DNA of 64,000 bases from NCBI RefSeq assembly GCF_963855985.1, contig NC_087107.1:1240001-1304000 (forward strand). The letters run 5' to 3'. The notes beneath the pieces were generated by a model, which worked only from the letters and a program-made list of their open reading frames with translations, did no database searches and was not told where the DNA came from. A program made the position numbers and the translations under genes. This DNA comes from Ostrinia nubilalis. Its lineage: Eukaryota; Arthropoda; Insecta; Lepidoptera; Crambidae. This document shows positions 23,482-36,196 of the stretch, in pieces; within the stretch, counting starts at the first letter, position 1; each line of letters begins with the position of its first letter.

Positions 23482-25768
23482 CTGCCGCACAATTTATAAA
23501 CGCAGTAAGTAACACGTGAACAGTTTCGAGAAAAACGCGATCAAAGTTGAAATTTTATTTTGGGGTGTCTACAATTAGTTACGCAAATATTTGTAAAAAA
23601 AATTATATGGGCTTATAGAGCTAAACTCAAAGTTTATTTTGATATGAGGTTTTTGTATTTTAATTAATATTTTGTATTTAAAATTATTAAAAAACTGTTT
23701 ATGTTATGGATTAACTAAGATTTCGTTCGATACTTACTACCCATGAATGCAGTATGATTGTTCCTTACTGCGTTTATCAGTAGTTTTCGTTACTTACGGT
23801 ACATGTGTTAAATGATTGATTTAAATTTTAGTTCTTACAACGTAATATATGCGCCGTATCTTTACAACTTACTGCATTTATGAGTGGGAGTCTGGATCAA
23901 AATAATTTATCAAAACTTTAAATGCGCAGTAATAATACAATTATACTGCGCTTATCATAAGCCAATAACGCTTTCATGTTGAACTTTCCCAAATGACCAA
24001 GGGGTAAATGAAACAAGTATTACAAAATAATTGCTGAGATCGCTTGTTATTCAATCAAAAATTAAGATATAGCACCCACTTTTAGATCTTAAATATACCA
24101 ATCTAATAAAATAAAGACTCGGTCGTTCGTTTCAGCCGAAAGACGTCCACTGCTGGACAATAACGGCCTCCCCCAAGGATTTCCACAAAGACCGGTCCTG
24201 TGCCGCTCGCATACAGGCACCTGACGCGACCTTCACCAGATCATCGGTCCACCTAGTGTGAGGCTTGCCCAAGCTGCGTCTTCCAGCTCATGGTCGCCAC
24301 TCAAGAACTTTCCTGCCCCAGCGGCCATCAGACAACTCATAGTGTCTCCAACCTTCAGAGGAGTGGGTACAGCACGGCATTTGACATGATTTTTGTCTTG
24401 TCCATTAAAGACCCATTTGTTGAGAGGCTCTATTGAGGCAATCGAGGATTGAGCTTAGATCCTCCACGTTCTCAGCCATGACTACGATATCGTCCGCGAA
24501 TCAAAGATGGGTGATGTACTCGCTGATGATATTTATGCCCAATCCGCTCCAGTCCAGAAGCTTGAAAACATCTTCCAGAGTGGTAGTGAACAGTTTTAGA
24601 AATATCACATCTCCCTGTCTAACCCCTCGCTGCAACTGGAGTCCTGATCCCGGAGACGGACTGACATTGTGGCCTATTCGTACAAGCCATTCAACGATTA
24701 TATCTATAGTAAATTTGGCACCGTTGGAGAGACTAGCTTGAAGAGAGAAGTCTTTCTCATAGACCACAAATGCCAGACAAAGTTGCTGATTATTCTCCTC
24801 AGTTTTCTGCCATAGATAAGTGTGTGGTCTATCGTACTAAAGCCTTATCGGAAACCGATTTGTTCGGGAGGCTAGATGTCGCGTGAAACCATATCATGAT
24901 GACTCTCAAAAACAGAATCAGAAGTGAGATGGGTATAAAATAAATTCTTCAACAAGGTTTTGTTGCCTTTTTTGAAGAAGAGTATCACCACACTTCTGTG
25001 CCATGCCGTAGGCGTTTTTCCCTCAAGGATGACGGAATCGAATAGCTTCTAAAGAGCCTTTAGTACCGGCGTTCCGCCTGATTTCAGAAGCTCAGCCGTG
25101 ATTCCATCATCGCCCGGTGCCTTGTTGTTTTTCAGCTGTTTGAGAGCCATTCTAATCTCGTACAGACACGTCTGGGATATCTTCGGTATAGTGACGGGTC
25201 AATCTAGCTCTTGGGTCTTCGGCTAGATTTGTCATTTGGACAGGTTTTCAACTTCTTCCAATAACGTAAGAGTCAGCCACTGCGTTCATAACATGTTAAC
25301 ACCTAGGCAGCACTCTGACAATCCTTAGTATGTACGCAGTATAATTGTAATTACTGCATTAATATTAAGTACAAGTCATCTGTTTTTCCTATGGAAACAT
25401 AATATCAGTGTGTGTTTAAGTGGAATTACTGCACATATACTATGTACAAGGTGAACTTAACAATTGTAGAAACATAATAAGAATGATGTAATTGGCACAT
25501 ACTGCACTATTACTGTGTAGCAAATTAAGTAAGCGCGAGTATTCACGTAATATTAAGTTATTATGTGCTCTTACTGCTAACATAGTATGTGAAGAAACCT
25601 ACAATCTGCTCTTTACTGCGTTTATGATAATATGTATCTTCCGTTCTAAGATAGATAGAAAAAAACGGGTCTTTGATTCTTATAGATCGCGATGTCAGGA
25701 TTCAGAATATTCAAAACAATCATAAATGCAGTAAGTGGTACTTACTGCGTTTATAAATTGTGCGGCAG
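23482..25768. mobile_element. 2.3-kb TIR element with many TACTGC subterminal motifs
   Basis: A 30-bp perfect terminal inverted repeat beginning CTGCCGCACAATTTATAAAC occupies 23482-23511 and 25739-25768. AACG flanks both ends (23478-23481 and 25769-25772), a plausible 4-bp target duplication. Between the ends, TACTGC or its complement recurs at least ten times, often as ACTGCGTTTAT, clustered near both ends. Such subterminal arrays bind transposase in hAT-like and other DNA transposons. No transposase frame is present, and a LINE fragment fills the middle. Confidence 0.7.
24127..25290 (-). pseudogene. dead RTE LINE, reverse transcriptase and C-terminal part
   Basis: Read on the minus strand, this fragment encodes RTE reverse transcriptase pieces. 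It has GVRQGD near 24630 and the FADD active-site region near 24486-24500. A TGA stop lies directly before the FADD phenylalanine, and there are further breaks elsewhere. It ends in the C-terminal WTDD-type region and a CGGCTGAAACGAACG terminus at 24127. An intact element would encode endonuclease and reverse transcriptase in one ORF. Here the 5' part is missing. It is nested in the TIR element at 23482-25768 and belongs to the same subfamily as 7644 and 30699. Confidence 0.75.
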
Positions 25769-25789
25769 AACGGGTCAGGTGTCGCAAGG

Positions 25790-28240
25790 TGCATCGGGTG
25801 CAATTTTAGTATGCAAATCTAAACTATCGACATATTCAAATTAGGGATTAGACGAATGCAAAACATTGCAAGTGTGTGAATATTCTCACATACTGATTCC
25901 CAAAAGAAATGGTATAATTTTGCAAACACAATTTCTTACGGACAGGTTTTTATATAAATTGTTTTTTTGATCGTGAATATTTGATTTTTCAACGAACTTT
26001 AGCTTTTTTTTGTTCTGAATATGATTAGTTGAGGATTCGGGGTGAAGTTCGCTTCCATCTTAGGTCTGATTATCATTTTCCATCAGGTGAGACGCAGACC
26101 AAGACCTTTGTTGTTCTGTCACCGACAAATACCTATACTTATAGATCAGTTTAGTTTAGTATTTTTTTAAACACGGAATAATCAAACGCCAATTTAGAAA
26201 AATAGCTCTGTTGTTTGGCATCAGCCAGGATCTTTACTGCAATATTGAAGACATCAGCCATTAGCTGGTATATTTCTGAAGTAAATAAAAAAAAATACAC
26301 CCATAAGTCAAGATAAAATATGTACGCGGATAAAGCCGTGGATAAAGGCTAGTCACTATAAAACAATGAGCCACAAACAACAGGCAAAAGGCGTTCCGTT
26401 TTGACGTATCAATGGAATTTAACAGGTTTCCATAGTTTTTCGCGGTGTTGTGGATATTAACGAGCTTCGGCTGCAATTAATCATTGGCTCCGGCGGCATT
26501 GCTGGCCGAAATGACGTTAGGGTTGTCACCAGACGAAATATTTACACTTAAAAAGAAAACGTCAAACGTATGGTTCTCGTACTAATAACTGCATTGGCTC
26601 GCACATATTGTCGATTTGTTTCGATCAATAATGAAAATGCTCAGAATTTCGGGGTTCAATTCCGATATAATGGCGATAGTTAGTAGTCAAGTTGGATACC
26701 TATGTTAGTGTTAGAACTGCATTCGCCATTAATCGATGGGAATAGAACGAGCGACTTTTCGACTCGAAATTCCGATGCCAAAATTACTGGGCCAATGTAG
26801 CTTTATTTGACAAAAAAGTAAATAGCTTTTATAGTATGTTGACTTTACATCATAACAAACATTTCTAGTCAGTTCTACAAACAACTCACATGCACACACA
26901 CCTTGTCTCATATGCGTGATCAAGAGCGCCCTTCATGAATCATTCGCATATAAAATCATGTATCAGCCTATTATCCTTCTGATTCCATTATGTATAAGGC
27001 AAAGAGTAGTCTCTTCAAGGCTGTATGTATTTAGATCGCGTAACAACAAGTTCAAGGTGTCGTTAGCATACGACATTGATGAGAAAACCTTTACATACGT
27101 AGATATTAATTATTAGGATTAGTCTGACAGACCGACAAATTACATTTAGATTCTTTAGCGGACCAGAGACTATCTCTCATTATTTTTTTAATATTAACTG
27201 ATAAAATTAAAAAATAATAAGACATACAAAGGCTCGTTATGAGTATTCGACGATTTGTTACCAATTTCGTTAGTCAATTTTTTTTTAATTTGAATTACCT
27301 ACCTCTACTTATCAATATTACTTTTTATCCTTCCTTCAGTAATGACATTCGAAAAAAATAATTAATATTGCGCCGTAACTGATAACTAATTTTAGAAAAT
27401 ATCGCCTGGAATTATTGAAAAGGTTTTTTTTGCAAAATAACTGAAAACTTTAAAACTTCTACCGTTTGACACCCCTGTCCAATATCGCGCGAAGCCAGTA
27501 CAATGGCGCGCATCAGCAACGGAATTAATAGTGCAGGCGCTAATGAATATTGCGCCGTGACTGATGCTGCACTGGCTTCGTTGTACACTCGCGAATATTC
27601 AAGGAAATATTGCCTGGAATTGACCTGAATCGTTTTACGTCTTTTTTTTTAATTTTATAATAAGTATCGCCTTGTTTTAAAGTATTTACAATTTTGCTTA
27701 AATAATGTGTTTTTACAAGGGACTTATTGACTTTTTTTTTATTGACAAAGCTCTTTAGAAATAATATTTTTGTACAGAAACCTACTTCCTGTCCTACTTC
27801 TAGAACTCCTCGTACTCTTATAATAGCAATAATAGTAAAAACACTTAATTGTCACACAAATAAATACAGAAAAAATACACAAAAGAGACAGTACAACTTA
27901 TGTATCAATATCTTTTATTATCTCGCCTGCCCCATTTTAATATTGTTAATGAAATCACATTATAATATCTACAGATGACCGCTTTTTTATCTTCAACGGG
28001 GAAGCTCTTGGCCTGTATCTCACCTGATAGTTTCGTTGGACCCGAGCTTCATCCGAAATCCTCAACCACAGAAGAACTGGCTATCTTACCTCTAACTGCC
28101 GGAACACAACAATGCTTCTTGATTTGACAGCATAAACAGACAGACAACAGTCAAAAATAGCATTTTGCATACACTTTTCCCAGCGATGATACAGATAGCA
28201 TGTATTGTTTCGACGCCTCAGTGTACGCGAAATATGATGC
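25790..28240. other. AT-rich noncoding DNA
   Basis: No recognisable gene. At 27485-27585 there is an imperfect foldback built around GAAGCCAGT and ACTGGCTTC, with related ATTGCGCCGT phrases at 27368 and 27550, probably a degraded MITE. Confidence 0.5.
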
Positions 28241-28264
28241 CCGCTTATGAACCGCTCAGGACGT

Positions 28265-28645
28265 CTGCTTCATTTGCCTAAACTCATGGTAATGGCTTGG
28301 CTTTCGCAGTCGGAGTTGTATTAATCGTTTCAGGCGTGGAAACTTGAATAGAAGCAAATGTAGACATTATTGATGTAATTGTACCAATTTAGGATGCAAT
28401 ATTGCACTGTAGACACTATTTTTTTTATAGATATGCCATTATTATACTTTCGCTTAGTAACTAAACTAAACAAAGTCATTCGTTTTCCTAAACTCATGAT
28501 AATGAGGCTTTAGCTTTCGTAGTTGGAGTTGTCTGAGACATGGAAGCTTGAATTGAAGCAGATGTAGCAATTCCTTGAAATAGTACCAATATTGCGATGC
28601 AGACAATATTCTCTGATGAGTATAGTACCAATTTAACTATGATAC
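28265..28645 (-). repeat. diverged direct duplication of about 150 bp
   Basis: Two segments (about 28265-28415 and 28485-28640) share CCTAAACTCATG, GGAGTTGT, CTTGAAT and GAAGCA phrases in the same order. On the minus strand both have a frame ending at the same TGA, with ASIQ and TTPT(T/A)KAK in common. The right copy is preceded by a hydrophobic IVCIAILVLFQGIATSA stretch that resembles a signal peptide. It could be a duplicated small secreted-peptide exon or merely duplicated noncoding DNA. Confidence 0.4.
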
Positions 28646-28787
28646 AATAATCGTTTAGTAACCAATTGTAACAAGATTTTGAAAACCCACCAAATATTTT
28701 ATGTAAATGCCAATCTTCTGACTTGTATTTGTTTATGTCGATGCGTTGATATTGAGGTCTGTAAAGAATTATATGTTTTATTTGCAA

Positions 28788-29022
28788 CTAGCTTTCCGCC
28801 CGCGGCTTCGCCCGCGTGGAATTTTGTCTGTCACAGAAAAACTTTATCGCGCGCGTCCCTGTTTCAAAAACCGGGATAAAAACTATCCTATGTTCTTTCC
28901 CGGGACTCAAACTATCTCTATGCCAAATTTCATCAAAATCGGTTGCGAGGTTTAAGCGGGAAAGCGTAACAGACAGACAGACAGACAGACAGACAGAGTT
29001 ACTTTCGCATTTATAATATTAG
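28788..29022 (-). mobile_element. interspersed repeat with CCCGCGGCTTCGCCCGC end and GACA microsatellite
   Basis: The plus strand shows CTAGCTTTCCGCCCGCGGCTT at one end, AAATTTCATCAAAATCGG inside, a (GACA)n run at about 28971-28995 and CATTTATAATATTAG at the other end. This is the reverse orientation of the CTAATATTATAAATG repeat family and looks nearly full length. Confidence 0.6.
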
Positions 29023-29030
29023 TTGGGATA

Positions 29031-30540
29031 AGGCGTTCTACAAATGATTGCAAAATCATTTATTCAAAAGCAACACCATACCCCACTATGCACCCAGATC
29101 GGCTGACAATACCCTGTCATCGCACAATGGTCCGAATCACGCACGGTTTGGGAAAAAAGCCAAATCATTCGGACACCTGCGATGCATACATTCATCATTG
29201 ATCGATTAGCTACGAGTTCGATTATCGATACCTGCCGATATTTTCACCTCTAACGCTATATTAATAAGAGTGTTTTGTTACAGTTTAGTAAATCGAAAAG
29301 GGTTGAAAGAAGCCTGACAGCTAAATAGAGTTAGTTTAGCTACCAAATTACTGGGTGACTGTTTGGTTTGAGCATCGTCATTTGCATCCTATTATACAAT
29401 TTTAATCATGATTTTTGCCAGTCATTTTTGGTCACACATATTAATGACGCTTAATATTGACTGCTGAAAACTTTTATTGATTATCGCTTAGGACGTGGCA
29501 CGCCTTTTGTATTGCATAATGGTTACTGTATTATTGTTATTTTTATTATTAAATGCTTTTTATTTTTATAACCCTTATTATTCCATTATAACAACCAAAC
29601 TATAAAGTTTGTTGTTTGGCTTTTACATAATCACACTGTTGAATCAGAAACAAAGTTGTCATGCAAAGTAATAAAGAGTCACACTAATAAAACATTCAGG
29701 AACTAAGTCCTGAAACTGCAACATTTTCCACTAATGCAGTTTTCGTAATACCCGCATGTATTATGACTAATATGTAGAACAAAGACAGCCTTCGGACGAA
29801 TGAATTTTTTATGACTGACGTGTAGTGACCTCGCACCACTGTGCATGGTGGTGGGTGTACTTTGTCATTTGCATAGAGAACAAGATAAGAACTTTTTATT
29901 TAGAAGATAAACTAAAGAAAATTACATGAATTTCCGAAACAGTCGAGTATTCTACTGAAAAAAATGAAAGTTTGATGAAGTTGAAAGAAATGAAACAAGG
30001 AAATATATTTCAACTTGAGTCAATTTTGAGTCAAAATAATTTATTTATAGAAACCAACAGCGATGCATAGCCCATGTTTCAGGTTAATTATGATTTATTA
30101 GTACCTTTATTTTTACCCGAGTGTGCCAAAAGGAGGGTTATGGTTTTGAGTAGAGTACCTATGAACGGTTACCGACAATAGTTTATTTACGTAAGCTCTA
30201 CATAATGTTCCTGTTATACATTTATCTTCATTTATACAATACAAAACAATACCTAAAAGTAATTAACTTGTTTTTCGCCCGACCACACCTGTCTATTATC
30301 TCACTCATTCAGGTAATGGTCCAGTAATGTATGCAAATCACATGTAAAACTGGGAAGCGATAGTGTACAATTATGATTCATAAATTATGTTGACGGGCCG
30401 TATATTAGCGGAATGACGAAGTTTTTAATACTACATTGTGTTTTTGAAACGTAATAACGACGCATTTGCCGTACAGCTTAATTTTTAGTGATTGTTATGA
30501 TGGGTATGTCAAAAAATGAGTTGTAATTTTAAAATTCAGA
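29031..30540. other. noncoding DNA
   Basis: No gene recognised. A small hairpin formed by CACCAC and GTGGTG surrounds 29840-29856. Nothing else stands out. Confidence 0.5.
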
Positions 30541-30556
30541 AAGTACTTACGTAGAC

Positions 30557-30677
30557 TATGGTTAGATTGCACCATCTTACTTTAACTTTAACGAACGTCA
30601 AAAATCTGTTTAACTTCATACAAAAAACACCGGTAATTGTCAAAGTTACGGTCAAAGTTAGATAGTGCAACTGAGTC
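30557..30677. mobile_element. short MITE, copy 1
   Basis: The ends TTGCACCATCTTACTTTAAC and GTCAAAGTTAGATAGTGCAA are imperfect inverted repeats. A second copy lies at 37448-37564 with the same ends and similar size (about 120 bp). Confidence 0.65.
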
Positions 30678-30698
30678 TATAACTTTTAGTTACTACGA

Positions 30699-30990
30699 TT
30701 TCGTTTCAGCCAAATGACGTCCACTGCTGGACAAAGGTCTCCTCCAAGGTTTTCCACAATGCACGGTCCTGCGCTGCCCGCATCCAGGCTCCCGCGACCT
30801 TTACCAGATCGTCGGTCCACCTAGTAGGAGGCCTGCCCACGCTACGTCCTCCAGCCCGTGGTCGCCACTCGAGAACTTTTCTGCCCCAACGGCCATCGTC
30901 TCTACGAGCTATGTGCCCCGCCCACTGCCACTTGATTTTAGCAATTCTGCGAGCTATGTCGGTTACTTTGTTTCTCCTGCGGATTTAGTA
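30699..30990 (-). mobile_element. RTE LINE 3' fragment, tail-less subfamily
   Basis: The plus strand begins TTTCGTTTCAGCCAAATGAC and carries the complement of the WTDDLVKVAG-like and RWGRKVLEW-like coding segments. It is truncated at its 5' side near 30990. Confidence 0.75.
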
Positions 30991-30999
30991 AATATTAGC

Positions 31000-31495
31000 T
31001 AGATGCGCTGTCACCTGTACTTGCTAGGCAATATCAAAAAACATGGACAGATTTTTTTTCAACTATTGCACGAATTTTACCTATGTGCTTATCATCACTA
31101 ACATTTGCCCCCAACGGGTATCGATCCCGCTACTGCGTAATCCGATACTCTAAACCAGGAAGTAGTCATTCATAAACCGTTGAGATCATTATACTTATTA
31201 CCATAATAATTATCGCTCATTAACTCCCTTTAAAATCACTTCAAAAACTTATTAACTCAGGTGAATCAGGGAGAAGTCAATAAACCCGAACAAAGAACAT
31301 AAAAGTATCTTATCGAGTTCTACGATTACATTGGTTCTGCCACCATAAAATTTGTAACAACTCTCAACTAATACAACGAAGTTTTTATTAAAATTTGTCA
31401 GCTCACTCTTTTATCTAATACGATGGTTCAAGTGATAAGATGTTGTTTTTGTGTGATTGTCAGAGCATTTATACTCCTATGTATAGATGACCCAA
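31000..31495. other. noncoding DNA with a possible SINE scrap
   Basis: At 31105-31140 the minus strand reads GGGATCGATACCC, a B-box-like string, and could be a degraded SINE. Otherwise nothing is recognisable. Confidence 0.4.
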
Positions 31496-31640
31496 ACTGA
31501 ACTGTCCCACCAAACTCATTGACAGAGGGGCGCCACCATCGTTCAACAATATAGTTTCCAACATGGCAAAAAATAAGAACCAGCGATTCGGTATTGACGG
31601 TGGCGCCCCGCTGTCAATGTCACGGATAGGACAGTTCAGT
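31496..31640. mobile_element. 145-bp foldback MITE
   Basis: ACTGAACTGTCC and GGACAGTTCAGT bound the unit. Further inside, CATTGACAG with GGGGCGCCACC pairs with GGTGGCGCCCC and CTGTCAATG. The whole unit would fold into one long interrupted hairpin. It has no coding capacity. Confidence 0.75.
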
Positions 31641-31846
31641 ATATTAGATCTATAGTACATAGAATTTCCCCCAAATCAGTCGGATTTTAGATGAAAAATA
31701 ATTGTGCAAGATATTCTGTCGCCTTTTCAATTTATTCGTTATTTCAATATCACGCGTCAAAAAATGTAAATGAAGTACTTACCTAAACGTGCTCTATTTA
31801 TGCCTTGCCAAGTTTTATCGTTAGGTATATTATTATTAGGTATATT

Positions 31847-31886
31847 AGATCAAGTAAGTAGTAAGTCCTTACTACTTACTTGATCT
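31847..31886. repeat. perfect 19-bp palindrome with 2-nt centre
   Basis: AGATCAAGTAAGTAGTAAG is followed by two bases and then its exact complement. A further partial CTTACTACTTA follows at about 31895. It would form a cruciform or a very stable RNA hairpin. Confidence 0.85.
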
Positions 31887-32147
31887 CAATAATCTTACTA
31901 CTTAATTAATTTTTGGAAACATGAACGTGATATAATGCTTAATTCAATACAACATACATCAGTTTCCGCAATTTATTACACCAATCTTGTCGCGACAAGG
32001 AAAAATTTCCGTGTTTTTAAGCGATTTTGTGAAAAATACTATTGGCAGGTAGTTGCTAATTGCTCATAAGATAGGCCCCCTTAACTTTTATTTATTGTCC
32101 GTGGTGCATAATCTTTTCTTAAAGGTTTTAAACCTTTTTTTTTGTCA

Positions 32148-32357
32148 CCTGTCATCCGCTTTGCAATGGAGGGAAGTCGAACCTTAATTTCGAACTCCTC
32201 CTATGTTCTTCTGATTAATTTCGTTGCGGGTCCAATGACAGTTTAACTTTCCCCCGGGACAAACTTGACCTTCATTGGTTGGGTTTTTGTGGCGTTCAAG
32301 CTGTAGATCCTGGCTACACAGGAGTTGCAGTGGTGGAAACGAGAGGTGGGAATAGTC
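32148..32357 (-). repeat. unclassified interspersed repeat, copy 1
   Basis: This 210-bp unit is the complement of the unit at 39362-39575. Shared phrases include CAATGACAGTTTAACTTTCC and GGAGTTGCAGTGG. Read on the minus strand it ends at CCGCTTTGC. The family is unknown to me. It is followed here by an RTE terminus. Confidence 0.7.
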
Positions 32358-32363
32358 CCGTAA

Positions 32364-32414
32364 GTAGTAAGGCCTTTGTCCAGCAGTGGACGTCTTTCGG
32401 CTAAAACGAACGAA
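32364..32414 (+). mobile_element. RTE LINE terminal scrap
   Basis: GGCCTTTGTCCAGCAGTGGAC followed by GTCTTTCGGCTAAAACGAACG is the extreme 3' end of the tail-less RTE subfamily. Confidence 0.7.
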
Positions 32415-32680
32415 GTAGTAAGTCTCTGATAGTGAGGAAGTACTCGTACATTTATCTCGAATAGGCTAAAAGGTACAACCTGATGACCATGCAATACTAT
32501 GTTATGATAGTCCTGACGTCCTATCAGGTATATCAGGGCCACCTGACTACTACCAGACTCCTAAACTCCTGAATGAGTTATAGCAACCATATTGTGTCTG
32601 AGCTGAAGGCTCTTACATTACCTAAATCATTTTATTTTAATCTTTTTAGTTAAATAACATACATTTTTGTAAGCTACTTA
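32415..32680. other. noncoding DNA
   Basis: No feature recognised. Confidence 0.4.
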
Positions 32681-32689
32681 AAAAGCCCT

Positions 32690-32936
32690 ATATTGTGATA
32701 CTCCACTCGAGAGGTTTTGAGAATTTTTTTTTAAATCCGCCATTTTGATTTTTTTCAGTTTTAATATAGCCAGTTTCACTCTCACGATTAAGACGAATCT
32801 AACGATACCTCTCACGCTAAAATCGGTCAAGCCGTTTAGGCTGTAGGCCGTGCCAAAGAAATATACAAACATACATACATACATACCCACATACACACAC
32901 TCGAAAAACATAACCCTCCTTCTGGCGCAGTTGGAT
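32690..32936. repeat. retroposon-like repeat with CATA microsatellite
   Basis: It contains CACGCTAAAATCGGTCAAGC, AGGCCGTGCCAAAGAAATAT, an ACAT run at 32868-32885 and CATAACCCTCCTTCTGGCGC. These phrases recur in moth genomes, and a related GGAGGGTTATGG scrap occurs at about 30133. The exact family is uncertain. Confidence 0.5.
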
Positions 32937-32939
32937 AAA

Positions 32940-35900
32940 AATAAGTTGGTTTTTAAACAGTCATGTTTTTTTACTATTAATTTGCTTTAAGTGTTACCAA
33001 TATCGTAACTTAGACCACACCTAAAGCATTATCTTCAGCACACAGTAGGTACGACCTGTTCATTATTTGTGGACATTTCGTCATCGCCGATAACGCGTTG
33101 ATTTTAGTCTCACTTTAATCATCATGTGCTTTAAAATTACACAATAAACTACTGACGCTGTCGATGACCTGTTGCGGTCATGCGCATGTGTTTCGTATCA
33201 GTATTAAAATGGAGTGGATTTTTGTGCCATTATATTCTGAATTAGGTATCATTGTAGATAATTTATTCGTTGCAGAAGTAAATGATGCGTATTTATTATC
33301 AAATTGATCATTATATTTCCAACTAAAGATAGCAACAAAGTGAAGATGTGATATCCATCATTACTCTTGTCAGAAAATAATATGAATAAATAATAATTAT
33401 GCTTTTTGGTAAGGAATGATCTCTTAATAATAAATAGCAGCGAGATGACCAATAGGAACGATTTTATGTGACAAAGAAAAAATAGCAGAAAATCATTATT
33501 GTCTTGCAGCTGAAAAAGCTAGCTAATAAAGCTAATACAGTATTCGTACACTGTAAGCTAATAACTATCCATTATTCTTCAATACAGATAATAATTCGTA
33601 ACAGCCAGTAAAACACTTCATTACTCTACTTAACGTTTTCACAGTAGCTACAATGTATTTTACTGCCGATTTGGTTAGTAAAGATTTCTTTAACTGATTT
33701 ATGGTCCGTATCTAGGTTAGAGTTAGTCGTTAAGTTTGTAGTTTAATAATAGGAACCTCTTAATAATTCTCTTTGAATAGTCGTCAAGATTTTAGTAATT
33801 ATTAGATACCTACTTCATAAAGTTATAATTATTATCCTTAATTTTTCAAATACTTTGTATATTTTTTTCATTTTACATTTAAGACAACGTGAAACTACTA
33901 GCTATCAAAACTAAGATGTAAGATTACTAATAAAATAAAAATGAATAGGTACATAAATTACTATGAACAAGAGCTTCGCCAAAGCAAACCACTACTTACT
34001 TCCGTGGAAGACATCCTTTTTGAACTTTTTCCATGTTTTTCTACAACTGCAACAACTATGTTTTGTCAAATTAGGCCCAGTTGGGGTATTAAATTCGTAG
34101 TTTTAATAGCAAGCATAAAAAAACTATTTACGTCTATAGTTACAGCGTCATCATAAAACACATTAAAAGGGAGTCGAACAAAATTTATTATGGTTTTGAT
34201 TTACAAGCAATAATAAACTAGCAACACTTTTGTCAATCCTTAACAGTTACATTCGAACAGTTAAATACTACAATAGCCGAATTGTCACGTTTTGTGACCG
34301 TTAGTTTGAATAAAACTTTGTATGATCTATTAGGTCGTATTTTTAAACGTTTAACTACAGAAATAAAATACATTGTTGCTTTAAATAGTATAAATCAGAA
34401 CTGTGAGATACGCTTTTTAAAGACGTATTATTTTTTAGCAGTAGCATGGTATGGTGTGAAATTGTGACCGTTAAACAGGGCAAAAAAATGTGAGATCCAT
34501 ATTACTTTAGGCATCATACGTTTCTACATAATATTACATATTATCAAGTTTGATTACTAATTTTTGTATCAAAAGTAGCTCTTATTATTGCTCACAAACT
34601 AACAAACACAACTTTGACCTACCGCATTGACATTTACTGAAGCAGAACCCACGACAAGCCTCAATAAAAACTATAATTAAACTTAATACATCTTTGTCAA
34701 ACGCTTTTCGAAAGTCATCTTAACGCTTGAAGCCCTTTCAATAGCACTAGTTAATAAACATTAAAGAAAAACGTAACTTCTTATGGCAATCATCCAGTTA
34801 CAATAGGAGACATTTTGAAGATTAATATTGGTCATTTGGATCATATTAACGTTGTTGGGTCAACCAAGGAGCAATTTTGGGACCCAAATTATTCCTCATC
34901 TACAAACCTTATCATGGACTTAAAGAACTGGTAATTAAAGTTCAAATTCGTTAATGAAAAGGTAAAAAGATCTTGGTTGATGTTCTCGATTCAAAAGGTC
35001 CTAATTATAATTTGAATCGTTTAAGAGCTAAATATTTTCGGCGTCAAATAGATAAAAAAAATGTTTGAAGACATCGTCTCGCGTTTGGTCAACAGAGCGG
35101 AAGAACACGAAGCTATGGAGTCGTTGTGAAATTATTTTAAACTGAATTTATTTTTCTTTTTTCGAGGTATGACAGAGCATTCCTGGTGTATCTGGATGAA
35201 AAGTAATTTTATTACATTTTTAAAATCTTCATTTTCGAAATACTTCAGGTCAATTAGTGAGTTCAAATAAAACAATGCTTCGTAATTGTTTATGTACTAG
35301 TCTAATACTGTAATTATGATTACAGTATTTTTATACGGTTGCAATTATTATTCTAATAGAATCCTCAACAACTACTTACTGTCCCAATTTAATCGCAATC
35401 GAACAGTCACTGACTAATGAGAAAGTTAAAAATAACCCATCAATATACTGTAGCACATCTGACCGTACATTTATGTTGCAAAATAGCATTTATTACCACC
35501 ACACAAAACCTCACATTTAACCTTGATGTGCAATTCAATATTAGTTTTAATGAACACAAATTAAAATTCAACGCTCGTCTCCACAGCTGCAGCGTCCTGT
35601 TCGGATGATTCACGCAGAAGTAGAACGCGGTGGCTCCGCGTAAAAACGCCGTGTGTACCCGCCTTATCTGTTGCATCAGATGGTATACAGGGTGTTTTTA
35701 TTGATGTAATGACTATAGTTATCGATTGATTAAAAACGTGCATTGATCATTAGAATTGAAAAGTTTAGTAAGACTCTGGAATATGATGCGAGTATAAAAT
35801 TAAACAAGCTTCTTTTACATGCATGGGTATCTCTTCTCCCGATTTTTGGGATTGAGGGCTTAGTTGTTGAAATACACGTAATAAAACTGTTAGCTACTCT

Positions 35901-36060
35901 TCGTTTGTTATAAAAGCTATGCAGTAATATTTTTCTTGGAAGTAGTATAGTTTGTTAATTGTCTTATTTATTAGCTGACGGTTAATGATAGTTACATTAA
36001 TTACCTTATTAAATGTCACACTTTTTGTTTGCTCCAAACGTATTAAATAGATTACTCATC
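32940..36060. other. AT-rich DNA, largely featureless
   Basis: Short frames here (33249, 33941, 34282, 35417) have no recognisable domain. The GC-rich island at 35558-35690 is listed separately. Confidence 0.5.
35558..35690 (-). other. GC-rich island, possible exon or repeat scrap
   Basis: In an otherwise AT-rich stretch, the minus strand has a GC-rich block open in two frames. One reads QQIRRVHTAFLRGATAFYF and continues to LQLWRRALNF. It is flanked on the right by ACAGGGTGTTTTTAT, a phrase seen at the ends of many insect transposons. I cannot tell an exon from a transposon scrap. Confidence 0.3.
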
Positions 36061-36065
36061 AATTT

Positions 36066-36196
36066 TGGACCGACAACATCATAAAGGTGGCAGGAAGGCG
36101 CTGGACGCAGGCCGCTACCAATCGATCAACATGGAAATCAGGGGAGGCCTGTGTTCAGAAGTGGACGTCCTATGGCTCAAATGATGATGATGATGA
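36066..36196 (+). mobile_element. RTE LINE 3' end with ATG-repeat tail
   Basis: The plus strand encodes the degraded WTDNIIKVAGRRWTQAAT segment, then the terminus GGACGTCCTATGG and an (ATG)n tail. It is 5'-truncated. Confidence 0.8.
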
